Positions 51,731 through 61,284 of a stretch of DNA of 64,000 nt are shown one piece after another. Position 1 is the first letter of the stretch. Each line of letters begins with the position of its first letter. Position numbers and translations under genes: made by a program. Source of the DNA: Veillonellales bacterium. GTDB taxonomy: Bacteria; Bacillota; Negativicutes; JAAYSF01. The notes beneath the pieces are model-generated. The model saw nothing but the letters and a program-made list of their open reading frames with translations, did not search any database and was not told the origin of the DNA. The stretch covers positions 1-64,000 of the forward strand of contig JBDKTO010000091.1 of NCBI GenBank assembly GCA_039680175.1, in the 5' to 3' direction.

Positions 51731-53152
51731 ATGAAAAAGCTATGTACCGTTCTTGGGTTACTGCTCGTTCTAACCGCACTATTAGCTCCCGTTGTTTTCG
51801 CTGCTGAAGGAGGAGACGCTCCTGTGGTGGAACCGCCTAAAATCGATACCGGCGATACCGCATTCGTTATGCTGTGCGCCGCATTGGTAATGCTAATGAC
51901 CCCCGCGCTGGCAATCTTTTACGGCGGCATGGTTCGAACAAAAAATGTATTAAGCACAATCATGCAAAGCTTTATCTGTCTTGGCATCGTGTCCATTCAA
52001 TGGGCGCTCTTTGGTTATTCTCTTGCTTTTGGACCTGATGTAAACCATATAATTGGCAGTTTGGACTGGATGGGGCTCAATACTGTGGGCGTCGATCCAA
52101 ACGTTGACTATTCGGCTACGATCCCGCATCTTGCTTTCATGATCTTCCAAGGAATGTTCGCCTTTATTACACCCGCCATTATTTCCGGTTCTGTCGCCGA
52201 ACGTGTAAAATTCCCGGCTTATTTAGCCTTCATCCTCCTGTGGGCAACTTTCGTCTATGATCCCGTAGCTCATTGGGTATGGGGTGTTGGCGGCTGGCTG
52301 CGCGACCTGGGTGTGCTTGACTTTGCCGGCGGTACTGTCGTGCATATTATTTCCGGAGTATCCGGTCTCGTTTTTGCCATTATGATTGGCAAACGCAAGG
52401 GCTACGGCAGTGAAGCGATGGTGCCTCACAATCTGCCATTGACTGTTATTGGCGCAGCTCTCCTGTGGTTTGGCTGGTTTGGGTTTAACGCCGGCAGCGC
52501 TCTCGGTGCAAACGGCACTGCTCTTACCGCCTTTGTTACGACTCATATGGCCGCAGCCACCGCTACTGTGTTCTGGGTCATCGCCGAATGGCTGCATCAT
52601 GGCAAACCGACGATTCTTGGTGCGGCATCCGGCTGTCTTGCCGGTCTGGTTATCATAACTCCTGCCGCCGGCTTCGTCAGCTCCATGTCTTCCATTATTA
52701 TGGGCGCCATTGGCGGCACCGCCTGCTACTTCTCCGTAGCCGTAATGAAAACAAAGCTTGGTTATGACGATTCCTTGGATGCTTTCGGTATCCACGGCTT
52801 TGGCGGCACGTTAGGCGCGATTCTTACCGGTTTCTTCGCCTCAAAAGAGATTAACTCCGCCGGCGCCGATGGTTTCTTCTACGGTAATCCGGAACAAGTA
52901 CTGTATCAACTTGCCGGTGTGGCTACCAGCTGGATATTCGCTGCCGTAGTAACCTTCATCATTGTCAAAGTCGTTGGCCTGTTCCTGCAAATTAAAGCCG
53001 ATCCCGATGAAGAAGTGCAAGGAATCGATCTTATCGAACACGGCGAACGCGGTTACGCCCATCAGGATATCGCCGTTGGTTCACCGCTGAACTTTTTATC
53101 AAATACTGCTTCCAGTCAGTCAGCTGTTGTGAAAAAAACAACACTGGCGTAA
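51731..53152 (+). CDS. amtB: Ammonium transporter AmtB
   Basis: A 473-residue ammonium channel with a cleaved N-terminal signal peptide (MKKLCTVLGLLLVLTALLAPVVFA) and eleven membrane helices. The family signature begins DTAFVMLCAALVMLMTPALAIFYGGMVR, and both pore histidines are in conserved settings (FGIHGFGG). The ATG at 51731 follows AAAGGGG; the upstream in-frame ATG at 51713 lacks a site. Amt channels carry ammonium and also methylammonium, which fits the neighbouring methylamine genes. It is co-transcribed with glnB and controlled by the tandem leader. Confidence 0.95.
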   Translation: MKKLCTVLGLLLVLTALLAPVVFAAEGGDAPVVEPPKIDTGDTAFVMLCAALVMLMTPALAIFYGGMVRTKNVLSTIMQSFICLGIVSIQWALFGYSLAFGPDVNHIIGSLDWMGLNTVGVDPNVDYSATIPHLAFMIFQGMFAFITPAIISGSVAERVKFPAYLAFILLWATFVYDPVAHWVWGVGGWLRDLGVLDFAGGTVVHIISGVSGLVFAIMIGKRKGYGSEAMVPHNLPLTVIGAALLWFGWFGFNAGSALGANGTALTAFVTTHMAAATATVFWVIAEWLHHGKPTILGAASGCLAGLVIITPAAGFVSSMSSIIMGAIGGTACYFSVAVMKTKLGYDDSLDAFGIHGFGGTLGAILTGFFASKEINSAGADGFFYGNPEQVLYQLAGVATSWIFAAVVTFIIVKVVGLFLQIKADPDEEVQGIDLIEHGERGYAHQDIAVGSPLNFLSNTASSQSAVVKKTTLA

Positions 53153-53182
53153 CCTCGCTGTAGAAAAGAAGGGGGAAATCCG

Positions 53183-53545
53183 ATGAATCCGCTAACAAAA
53201 ATTGAGATTATTACCCGGCCGGAAAAATTAGATGAACTGAAAGAAGCTCTGAATAAAATTAATGTGGCCGGTATGACTATTACAAATGTGTATGGCTGCG
53301 GTTTAAGCAAAGGCCATAACGAAGTTTATCGCGGCCAAGAATACACTATCAATTTAGTACCAAAAATCAAACTTGAAATTGTAGTTTGCGAAATTCCGGT
53401 AGAACGGGTGGTAGAAACCGCTAAAAAAGTTTGCCGTACCGGTAAAATAGGTGATGGTAAAATTTTTGTCTACTCTCTTGCTAACGCCGTACGAATTCGT
53501 ACCGGCGAAGAAGGAGACATCGCGATTATGGAGCCAAATCAATAA
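53183..53545 (+). CDS. glnB: PII signal protein GlnB/GlnK
   Basis: A 120-residue PII trimer subunit (MNPLTKIEIITRPEKLDELKEAL) with T-loop YRGQEYTINLVPK and C-terminal signature GDGKIFVYSL with VRIRTGEEG. The T-loop tyrosine used for uridylylation is present. It blocks AmtB when nitrogen is plentiful. GAAGGGGG precedes the ATG, 30 bp after amtB, the standard linked pair. Confidence 0.95.
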   Translation: MNPLTKIEIITRPEKLDELKEALNKINVAGMTITNVYGCGLSKGHNEVYRGQEYTINLVPKIKLEIVVCEIPVERVVETAKKVCRTGKIGDGKIFVYSLANAVRIRTGEEGDIAIMEPNQ

Positions 53546-53567
53546 CGTAGAATTATTTCCCCGATTT

Positions 53568-55091
53568 TTATAGCTCCTTGCGTCTTTCGGTTGGGAAGAC
53601 GCAAGGAGCTATCTTAAACTGAGCGGCTGCGGCAAACCGTTTTGTCACCTGCTCACCCATTCTCTGGCCCATAGCATTATACAGAGTAATAAGTCGGCAA
53701 CGGCATTCCTGTGTTTCCAAATCAACCGCCTCCCCATAACGCGCGGCGGCCTGCACATCCTGGCGCATAAACTCATACAGGTCATAGAGTTTGCAATAAT
53801 ATTCCGGTTCCCGGGGTTCCAAGGCAATTGCCTGCCGGTAGCAGCCGGCAGCTTCCCCTGGCGATCCGGTTTGCTGCAGCAAATCAGCCAATGTGCCGTA
53901 AGCCTCCTGGCAGTCCGGATGAGCAGCCAGATAAAGACGTACATAATACTTGGCATCCGTCAGCTGACCATACTGCTGCCACAGTCGACCGATGATCAAT
54001 CCATATTCGTTTAAACAGGTACCATCCAGATGATTCAGCAGTTCTTTACCATATTTCCATCGCGTCAAATCGAATGTCCGTCTTAGAATGTCCAGCAATA
54101 AAGCCATGCCTTCTTCCCCTAAAAGCACGGAAAAACTCTCCTTACTATTGGACGCATCCCGCAGCAGTCTGATAACCGCCCCGGTATCGGCAGATAACCC
54201 CAGCACAAATAGCTGCTCAGCCAGCATAGCGACGATATGGCCGTTGCCCTGAAACCAAAAACATAAAAGTAGATTGAACTTGGCGACCGGGTATAATGGG
54301 TCGTCAGAAGTAAATAAATCAAACAGCCGCAAAGCTTCCAAATGGCGTTCCTGTTGAATCAGGCATATAGCCTGATTCAGAATGTTCTGCGAGGGAACCG
54401 GGTACTCCGGCATCCCCTGTTCATAGTAATCCAGCGCTAATCTGAACGCTCCCTGTCCGATAAGAATTTGAGCCATTAGCAAATGCGCCTGGGGGGAGCG
54501 AAGCTCACACAGTTTTTCCAGGCACTCCCTGGCATATATCGGATCTTCCCTTGGCCTGAGAATGCGGATGATGCACTCCAGGGCGGTAACGAATGCTGGA
54601 TTATCCCGCAATCCCCGAATGTAGTAGCGTAGCGCCTCCTCCTCATTGCCGAACTTCTCAGCCAATTGTCCCAGATAAAAACAGGGGCAAAATCCCCTGC
54701 TTCCGTTAAATGCGTCGTAATGATCCGGTTGCTCCGGCAGTGACAAACATTTAGCAAAAAAAGTATATGCTGCCCCATAATCTTTCGCCTCATAGCTTAC
54801 CTGACCACTGCATAAATACAAACCGGCATGGTCGGGAAACAGCTCTAAACCGGTACGGGCCGCCGCCAGCGCTCGTTGTGGCTCCCCGCTTTTATAATAG
54901 GAGTATGCCAGATAATTAAATAGTTTTGGCAAAAACATTTGCCTATGATCGGTTTCCTGAACCGCAAATTCGAATTCCCGGGCTGCATCCTCAAAGTGCC
55001 CAGCCCGAAACAACTCTATTCCACAGTGATAACGTGCCTGGTAATTATCCGGAGCAGCTTCAGCCTTCACAATCATGCATAAATTATCCAT
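53568..55091 (-). CDS. Tetratricopeptide-repeat protein, GT2-less paralogue of glycosyltransferase 59102-61081
   Basis: A 507-residue protein made of TPR-type helical repeats (ALRYYIRGLRDNPAF; EAAGCYRQAIALEPREPEYY). It aligns along its length with residues about 185-650 of the GT2-TPR protein at 59102-61081, for example FYLGQLAEKFGNEEEALRYY in both, but starts where the GT2 domain of that protein ends. TPR arrays bind partner proteins; this one may scaffold the glycosyltransferases. The ATG at 55091 follows AAGGTG. It has no signal peptide. Confidence 0.8.
   Translation of the reverse strand: MDNLCMIVKAEAAPDNYQARYHCGIELFRAGHFEDAAREFEFAVQETDHRQMFLPKLFNYLAYSYYKSGEPQRALAAARTGLELFPDHAGLYLCSGQVSYEAKDYGAAYTFFAKCLSLPEQPDHYDAFNGSRGFCPCFYLGQLAEKFGNEEEALRYYIRGLRDNPAFVTALECIIRILRPREDPIYARECLEKLCELRSPQAHLLMAQILIGQGAFRLALDYYEQGMPEYPVPSQNILNQAICLIQQERHLEALRLFDLFTSDDPLYPVAKFNLLLCFWFQGNGHIVAMLAEQLFVLGLSADTGAVIRLLRDASNSKESFSVLLGEEGMALLLDILRRTFDLTRWKYGKELLNHLDGTCLNEYGLIIGRLWQQYGQLTDAKYYVRLYLAAHPDCQEAYGTLADLLQQTGSPGEAAGCYRQAIALEPREPEYYCKLYDLYEFMRQDVQAAARYGEAVDLETQECRCRLITLYNAMGQRMGEQVTKRFAAAAQFKIAPCVFPTERRKEL
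53570..53612. terminator. Bidirectional terminator between glnB and TPR gene
   Basis: A 17-bp perfect stem beginning ATAGCTCCTTGCGTCTT with a 9-nt loop. It lies after glnB and contains the last codons of the convergent TPR gene. Confidence 0.85.
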
Positions 55092-55366
55092 ATTCACACC
55101 TTAACTTAAATAGTATCTATACTACTATATGCCATGGACATTTACGATGTGCAAACGGCATCCGTTCGGCGTTAACCGGCCTGATGCCGTTGATATTATT
55201 CCAATTATATATTAATCTCTTATGTCACTTTTCAGACTGCTGCGTAATATTATGTACTAACAGCTTTACTAAACCACCCGGTATCTTCGCAAGTGCTTAA
55301 AGTAAATATGTAACCGATTAACAACTCTTGATAAATTTCCCTAATATAAAGTGAGGAGGTATTTTC

Positions 55367-56224
55367 GTGGGCGTTATTTTTTTTAAGCCCCCGGTTATGG
55401 ATACATCTGTCAACCTGGGCTCCCGCCATCGTCTTCGCTGCCGCGAGAAAGAATTAAATGTTGGCCGGAAGGACGACGACACTTTCCGTGCTTTACTGCA
55501 ATTTGATTTATCCCAATTGCCCTTTTCTTTACCGATCTTTCGCGCTACATTATATTTATTTCTCTTCAGCGACTATTGCGACAAATCGCAAACCATTCAG
55601 TTGTTTCAGGTATTATCCCGCTGGAACCAAAAAACGGTTTCCGGAATTAACTTTCCTTTAACCGGGGCCAAACCAGTTGACACTGTCCTGAAAACTAACC
55701 AAAACAAAGACTGTTTAGCTTTCAATATAACACCGCTGGTGGCAAAATGGCAAAGCAGTCTGGCGGCAAATCTGGGTGTCATGATCAGAACGAAATGCGA
55801 AATTGGTTTTAACAATCTTATTCGTTTTTGCAGCAGCGAATTCAATGACTCTTCTTGCTGGCCGTACATTGAAATCAATTATCTGGAGCCCCATCCGCCC
55901 GACGATCAGGGCTGCCCTCATTTGGAGTTCCGGTCCAATGTCCATACCTCAGACGAAATAAATTGCACCAACCCGATCAATACTTTATGTTTTAGCTATT
56001 CGTATTTAGTGATGAACAGCGGCGAATCCCCGGCAATTGCCTATCTGCAAATCAGTCCGGACGGTGAAACATGGCTGACTCAGACCGAAACAGCCAGGAT
56101 ACAGCCAAAACAACTGCACACATTTGCCGCCATCTACATTGCCAAATTCTCGCGATTATGCTACACATCCGCAGTTCCTGGCCAAAGTACTGCCTTAACT
56201 GTTTATGTACAAGGAACATCATAA
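55367..56224 (+). CDS. DNRLRE-like surface protein with shared C-terminal domain
   Basis: A 285-residue protein. Residues 1-175 resemble the DNRLRE beta-sandwich found in surface adhesins (DTSVNLGSRHRLRCREKELNVGR; RALLQFDLSQLP). The last 90 residues (FSYSYLVMNSGESPAIAYLQISPDGETW; LTVYVQGTS) match the C-terminal domain of the repeat protein at 61285. There is no obvious signal peptide, so it may be released from the mother cell and placed on spores (inference). It starts with GTG behind GAGGAGG. Confidence 0.7.
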   Translation: MGVIFFKPPVMDTSVNLGSRHRLRCREKELNVGRKDDDTFRALLQFDLSQLPFSLPIFRATLYLFLFSDYCDKSQTIQLFQVLSRWNQKTVSGINFPLTGAKPVDTVLKTNQNKDCLAFNITPLVAKWQSSLAANLGVMIRTKCEIGFNNLIRFCSSEFNDSSCWPYIEINYLEPHPPDDQGCPHLEFRSNVHTSDEINCTNPINTLCFSYSYLVMNSGESPAIAYLQISPDGETWLTQTETARIQPKQLHTFAAIYIAKFSRLCYTSAVPGQSTALTVYVQGTS

Positions 56225-56260
56225 ACAACAGAGACCGGCAAACCTGCCGGTCTCTGTTGT
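56225..56260. terminator. Bidirectional terminator between convergent genes
   Basis: A 16-bp perfect stem beginning ACAACAGAGACCGGCA with an AACC loop, between the surface protein and glycosyltransferase stops. Confidence 0.88.
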
Positions 56261-57360
56261 TATGTTTTTTCTACTGTTGACTGCCGCTGCCTTAATTCCT
56301 GCAACCGGCCCTGCGGATACTGCCACTGGTGTGCCAGGCGGCAGGCTGCTAAGTAGGCGGCTTCCGCCTGATCATTCCGGCCGGTCATCAGCAAAGCATC
56401 CGCCAGCAATACCTGAATGTGGCAAAGCGGTAAAAGAGTATCTGTTCCTGCCGCTGCCGCCTGCCGCAGACCGTCAGCAGCCGCCTGCCAGTCACCAGAC
56501 TGAACAGCTGTCAGTCCCTTCAATAGACAAAATTCCGGATCTCCGGGAAACATAATCAACGCATTGTCCAACAGACGGTTCAGCCGCTCCCGCTCACCGG
56601 TTTGAAGCATTCCCGTCCCCAAAGTAGTAATCACATGATGAAAATAGCCCTCTCCCCCTGTCAGACGCACCAAAGCAGCTGACAAAAATTCATTGCCCTG
56701 GATAATATCACCGGCCTGAGTAAATTCAATTCCCAAACTGTACAGCAAAAACGGATCATCCGGCTTTGCTTCCAATGCCCGTCTAATAATACAGATATTG
56801 CGCTGATGCTTATTTTTCGCCGCAATTCTTTTCTGCAGATAGCCGGTATGGAGAATCGCAATACCGGAGTGAACCAGGCCAAAATTTCCGTTTTGCTGCT
56901 TTATGCTGCCGATAACTTGTTCATGAATCGCTCCTTCAAACCGGTATAACGGATTGTTCTTAAACAACCGCACGACTTGATCGCTGACCTCTTCCTCCCC
57001 ATCCCCCAGCAAGCTGCGAATGGTAAGAAAATAACCTTCCACGCCGGAAGCGGCAAGCAGCCGGGCAAACAATTCCCGATCAACAGGTTCCAGTACCTCA
57101 TCACCATCCAGGACTAATATCCAATCGCCTGCAGCCTGACCCAGGCCAAAGTTGCGGGCGGCGGCAAAATCATCCTGCCATGCATACGGCACGACCTTGG
57201 CCTTAAGCTTCTCTGCCAGTTTCACCGTATGATCGACAGAACCGGTATCAACAACGACGATCTCATCGACCAGCCCCGCCGCGCTTTGGATGCAAGCTGT
57301 AATGCAGTCTTCTTCGTTTTTCGTTATAAGGCATAAGCTGACTGTCGGCTTGATTTTCAT
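56260..57360 (-). CDS. GT2 glycosyltransferase with TPR region
   Basis: A 366-residue protein: GT-A fold family 2 domain in residues 1-200 (SLCLITKNEEDCITACI; VVDTGSVDHTVKLAEKL; DxD-type LDGDEVL; FEGAIHEQV) followed by about three TPR-like repeats. It transfers a sugar from a nucleotide donor to an unknown acceptor in the cytoplasm. The ATG overlaps the stop of the gene before it (ATGA) and follows AAGGAG. It is the last of three consecutive related genes. Confidence 0.85.
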   Translation of the reverse strand: MKIKPTVSLCLITKNEEDCITACIQSAAGLVDEIVVVDTGSVDHTVKLAEKLKAKVVPYAWQDDFAAARNFGLGQAAGDWILVLDGDEVLEPVDRELFARLLAASGVEGYFLTIRSLLGDGEEEVSDQVVRLFKNNPLYRFEGAIHEQVIGSIKQQNGNFGLVHSGIAILHTGYLQKRIAAKNKHQRNICIIRRALEAKPDDPFLLYSLGIEFTQAGDIIQGNEFLSAALVRLTGGEGYFHHVITTLGTGMLQTGERERLNRLLDNALIMFPGDPEFCLLKGLTAVQSGDWQAAADGLRQAAAAGTDTLLPLCHIQVLLADALLMTGRNDQAEAAYLAACRLAHQWQYPQGRLQELRQRQSTVEKT

Positions 57361-59105
57361 ACATATAAACTCCTTGCCGGAAGATATTGAATATTCATCA
57401 ATTCTTCAACGTCGTTCCCCTGTTTCCGCCAAAATTCGACCGTCAGCCGGGCACCGGCTGGCGACATGCCGGAAACAAGGTCAAGAGCCTCGGCCGCCAG
57501 CCGCCGGAACATAGCTCCGTCCCTGCCTGAACCGGCCCGCAGACAGTTGGCGGCAACATTGAGCAATACCCGGGCTGCTTCTGTCTCCCGGAACTTTTCC
57601 ACCCCACGGTAGTATTCGCCGCCGCTGCAGCGAGAAATCAAGCTTAACAGAGCCCAGGCAGCGCTGCGGTTCTCGGCTTGACGCCATAAGGACAATGCCG
57701 TATTCTTAGCCTCCCGGTACTGTCCCGCAAAAAGCTGGGCGATAAACTGATAAGTATGGCCGGCCGCAGATAATTCCATCGCCGCTTTCTTCAATTTATT
57801 CAAGACCGCCAGTGCCTGCTCGCCGCGTCCGCAATATACCAGGCAGCGGACTAAAGAAAGATCGCTGTCTCCTTCCGGCAAATATTCATCCCCCTCAAGG
57901 CAGGACAGTGCCAGTTCTGCATAGCCGGAGATAAAAAATAATTGGGCCAGAATACTTCTCCATTGTTTATTCTCAAGGCAGCCGACTGATCGGAAACGGT
58001 TAAAAGACCGGCTGGCTCCCTCCGCGGCCAGTCCGAGAAAAAACAGATTGCACAGCGGGTATACAAAATCCGGATTGGCTGTTAAGGCTTGCTGATACAA
58101 AATTTGAGCGTTCTGAAACTGGCCCAGCTTCTCATGACATTCCCCGGCATGGTACAAAGCGAGAAAACTATCCGTACCATTCGTATGACTAAAAACAGCC
58201 GACGGACATCCGCTGTCCAGCGCCTTTTGAAAATATTCCAGTGATGCCCGATAGTCCCCCATTATAAGCAAAACCACTCCATAATCAAAAAAAAGGTCCG
58301 TATAAGCAGGATAACGCAGGATTTCTTCCCGACATACGCAGCAGGCGTCCTGCCACCGATTAAGCGCCGATAGACAAGTAATGGTGTGCCGCACCGCCGG
58401 TGCCCGGAATAGAAGATGCTCTTCCGGCAACCGGCGTCGTGTTTGCTGAAAATAAGGCAGTGCTTTGCTGAATTGCCCAAGTCCCATCCATTCTACGCCC
58501 AGATAATACTGTAAAAAGCAATTTTCCGGCTGGTCGGCTAACGCTTTTTTTAATAACGCTAGGTTGCGTCCTCTTTTACTATTTCGTTCCCGGGGCAAAA
58601 CCAGTTGATGGATGATCACCGGACCTGGCGCAGTCCCTACCGCTTCCGGCTTCGCCAGCACAACCTGCTCGTGAATTATCCCGGAATACCGGTAGAACGG
58701 AGTGTTTCGGAACAGCCGCAGCACAGCACAGCGGTCGTAATCACCGGCTGAGGGTGTACGCTGATTGTGCAGCGGCAGAAAAAAAGCCTCATATTCAGGG
58801 TGCTGAATAATTACCCCATGCAGATCGCCGCTGTTTTCAGCAAGTTGTTCGTCCGCATCAAGGGATAAAATCCAATCACCGTTACACTGGTCAAGGGCAT
58901 AATTGCGGGCAGCGCTAAAATCTCCCTTCCAGGGAAAAGAAAAAATCCTATCGGAAAACTGTTTGGCAATTTCCACTGTTCGATCGGTTGAACCCGTATC
59001 CACAATAACAATTTCGTCGACAAGCCGGTGAACGCTATTGAGACAGGCGGTCAGATACTTCGCTTCATTGCGTACAATCATCGCCAGACTAATGGCCGGA
59101 ATCAT
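57357..59105 (-). CDS. GT2 glycosyltransferase with long TPR region
   Basis: A 582-residue protein with the same plan: GT2 domain (SLAMIVRNEAKYLTACL; VDTGSTDRTVEIAK; LDADEQL; SGIIHEQV) and a TPR-rich C-terminal 370 residues (FEYFQKALDSG-like, QNAQILYQQALTANPDF). Only the catalytic domain is well conserved with its neighbours, so the repeats probably choose the acceptor. It overlaps both flanking genes by 4 bp, so the three are translated in tandem. Confidence 0.85.
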   Translation of the reverse strand: MIPAISLAMIVRNEAKYLTACLNSVHRLVDEIVIVDTGSTDRTVEIAKQFSDRIFSFPWKGDFSAARNYALDQCNGDWILSLDADEQLAENSGDLHGVIIQHPEYEAFFLPLHNQRTPSAGDYDRCAVLRLFRNTPFYRYSGIIHEQVVLAKPEAVGTAPGPVIIHQLVLPRERNSKRGRNLALLKKALADQPENCFLQYYLGVEWMGLGQFSKALPYFQQTRRRLPEEHLLFRAPAVRHTITCLSALNRWQDACCVCREEILRYPAYTDLFFDYGVVLLIMGDYRASLEYFQKALDSGCPSAVFSHTNGTDSFLALYHAGECHEKLGQFQNAQILYQQALTANPDFVYPLCNLFFLGLAAEGASRSFNRFRSVGCLENKQWRSILAQLFFISGYAELALSCLEGDEYLPEGDSDLSLVRCLVYCGRGEQALAVLNKLKKAAMELSAAGHTYQFIAQLFAGQYREAKNTALSLWRQAENRSAAWALLSLISRCSGGEYYRGVEKFRETEAARVLLNVAANCLRAGSGRDGAMFRRLAAEALDLVSGMSPAGARLTVEFWRKQGNDVEELMNIQYLPARSLYV

Positions 59106-61081
59106 GGCTTGCCTGCCTCCTCCCCGGACAAAACAAGGGAAGTTATCGGCGAAAATCGCTCTGCCGCTTTATCTAACACAGCCCGGCCTAACTCCTTATA
59201 AAGAGCAATCAATTTACAATAGTACTGCGGTTCCCGGGGATCTTTGTCAATCGCCTGCCGGTAATAAGACGCCGCCTCGAAAAATGCTCCTGTGTCCCTT
59301 AGCAATTCGGCCAGCAAGCCATAGGCTTCCGCACTGTCCGGATGAGCGTTTAGATACAGCCGCACAAAATTTCGTGATTCCTCCAGACGGCCGTATTTTT
59401 TCAATATTTCACCAATTTTTATTCCGTATTCGGTTAAACAATTTTTATTCAAGCGCTGCAGCAGCTTTTCTCCGTAATCCCATCGCTTTAAAGCCAGCGT
59501 CCGCATTAATATTTCCAACAACAGGGTCATACCCTCTTCCTCCAGCTGCATAGTAAAAGCTTCCTTTCCCTCGGAAATATCCCGCAGCAAGCCAACAACC
59601 GCGCCGGTATCCGGCGTCAGCCCCAAAGCAAAAAGCTGGTCAGCCGCTTTCCTGACTTGATCGTTATTGCCCTGTAACCAAAAGCAAAGTAATTTATTCA
59701 TTATGGCTAAAGGATATAACGGCTCCTTCGGCAGAAATAAATTGAGCAATTCCACGGCTTCCGGATAATTTGCTTGCTGCAGCAAGCAAACAGCCTGATG
59801 TATCGTGTTCAGCGACGGTTCCTGTATTCCTGCAGCTCCCCGGCGGAGATACTCCAGCGCCAGGCCAAAAGCTCCTTCGCGGAAAAAAATCTGTCCCATG
59901 ATTAAATAGGCTTGGGGTGAACAAAAGTCGCATAACCTTTCCAGTGCGTTCCGGGCATATACCGGGTCCTCCCCCGGTCTGAGAATACGGGTGATGTTTG
60001 CCAGAATAGGAAAAAACAGCGGATTATCCCGCAATCCCTGAATATAGTAGCGCAATGCTTCCTCTTCATTGCAGAATTTCTCTGCCAGCTGTCCCAGATA
60101 AAAGCACGGGCGAAATCCCCGCATACCGCTGTGTGAGGCATAATGAACCGGCTGCTCGGGTAAAGACAGACATCTTTCAAAAAAGGCGTAGGCTGCCCCG
60201 TAATTCTTGGTGTCATAACTGATCAACCCGCCATAGTAGTAAAGATCGGCATAATCAGGAACTTGGGCTATACCGGTATTGACCATGTCCATTGCTTCTT
60301 CCAGTCTGCCTGCCCCGTGGTATGCCATTACAATGTAACGTATCACTCTCGCTAAGTAAAGTGCTCCCGGCTCAAGCTGCTGAATCACAGCCAAAAATTC
60401 CCGTACGGACGCCTCAAATTGTCCGCTCCGGTATAATTCTACTCCATAGTGGTAACGCAGCGAGAGACTGTCGGGATGAACCGCCAATTCTTTACTGAGC
60501 ATTGATAAATTACGGTTTATCTTGTCTTTTTCCTCAATTTGCTGATTCAGGTAGCCGTAATGCAAAATAACAACTTCTTCGGTGATTAGAAATTTAGCTT
60601 GGTGACTGCGCGCCTGTATAGTATCCACAATCTGTTCATGCACCGCATCATGAAACCGGTAATCAGGCCGGTTACGAAACAAGCGAAAAACCATGTCCGG
60701 GGAACATTCGGAATAACTCTCGCTGCCTACATAATTAATAATTTTGATAAAATAGCCTTCCACATCGTTAGCCTTCACTATCTCCCGCAATACGGCGCCG
60801 CTGCCGGCTGTCATTGACTCATCCGCATCCAAAAATAAAATCCAGCCGCCGGCAGCCAAATCCAGGGAAGCGTTGCGGGCATCACTAAAATTGCCGTTCC
60901 ACAAAAAAGATTGAACTTGCGCGCCATATGCTCGGGCGATTTTCATCGTCTTATCGGTGGAACCAGTATCAATCACAATGATCTCATCCACAGCTTCCTT
61001 TACACTTTCTAAGCAGCGGGCGATGTTCTGCTCCTCGTTTTTGACAATCATACATAAGCTAATCGTAATATTATTATCCAT
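59102..61081 (-). CDS. GT2 glycosyltransferase with TPR region
   Basis: The longest of the three, 659 residues: GT2 domain (SLCMIVKNEEQNIARCL; IDTGSTDKTMKIAR; LDADESM; HDAVHEQIV) in residues 1-195 and TPR repeats to the end. The repeat part is closely related to the stand-alone TPR protein at 53568. It is the first gene of the operon, with GGAGCAGG before the ATG. The gene for the Thr-rich repeat protein starts 200 bp away on the other strand; that protein is a candidate acceptor for sugars. Confidence 0.85.
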   Translation of the reverse strand: MDNNITISLCMIVKNEEQNIARCLESVKEAVDEIIVIDTGSTDKTMKIARAYGAQVQSFLWNGNFSDARNASLDLAAGGWILFLDADESMTAGSGAVLREIVKANDVEGYFIKIINYVGSESYSECSPDMVFRLFRNRPDYRFHDAVHEQIVDTIQARSHQAKFLITEEVVILHYGYLNQQIEEKDKINRNLSMLSKELAVHPDSLSLRYHYGVELYRSGQFEASVREFLAVIQQLEPGALYLARVIRYIVMAYHGAGRLEEAMDMVNTGIAQVPDYADLYYYGGLISYDTKNYGAAYAFFERCLSLPEQPVHYASHSGMRGFRPCFYLGQLAEKFCNEEEALRYYIQGLRDNPLFFPILANITRILRPGEDPVYARNALERLCDFCSPQAYLIMGQIFFREGAFGLALEYLRRGAAGIQEPSLNTIHQAVCLLQQANYPEAVELLNLFLPKEPLYPLAIMNKLLCFWLQGNNDQVRKAADQLFALGLTPDTGAVVGLLRDISEGKEAFTMQLEEEGMTLLLEILMRTLALKRWDYGEKLLQRLNKNCLTEYGIKIGEILKKYGRLEESRNFVRLYLNAHPDSAEAYGLLAELLRDTGAFFEAASYYRQAIDKDPREPQYYCKLIALYKELGRAVLDKAAERFSPITSLVLSGEEAGKP

Positions 61082-61284
61082 AACCTGCTCCTTGTAAAAA
61101 TCGCTTTTATAATACTATATGAGCCATTTTCAGAAGAAGTGCGCCCGGCTGGCTCTTTGCTAAGCACAACAAAATCTTCCCTTGCCATTCAAATTCTGTC
61201 ACCTTTGCGATACGAAACCATATTATGTAGTAAAGCCGTAATTCGTAAACCAATTTACGGTTAATTTTGAAAGGAGGCAAACCA

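Noticed and set aside
53568..55091. Internal deletion leaving the first residues of the GT2 domain in the TPR protein
   Set aside because: Its N-terminus (NLCMIVKAEAAPD) aligns better with the start of the TPR part (NLSMLSKELAVHPD) of the 59102 protein, so simple absence of the domain is enough.
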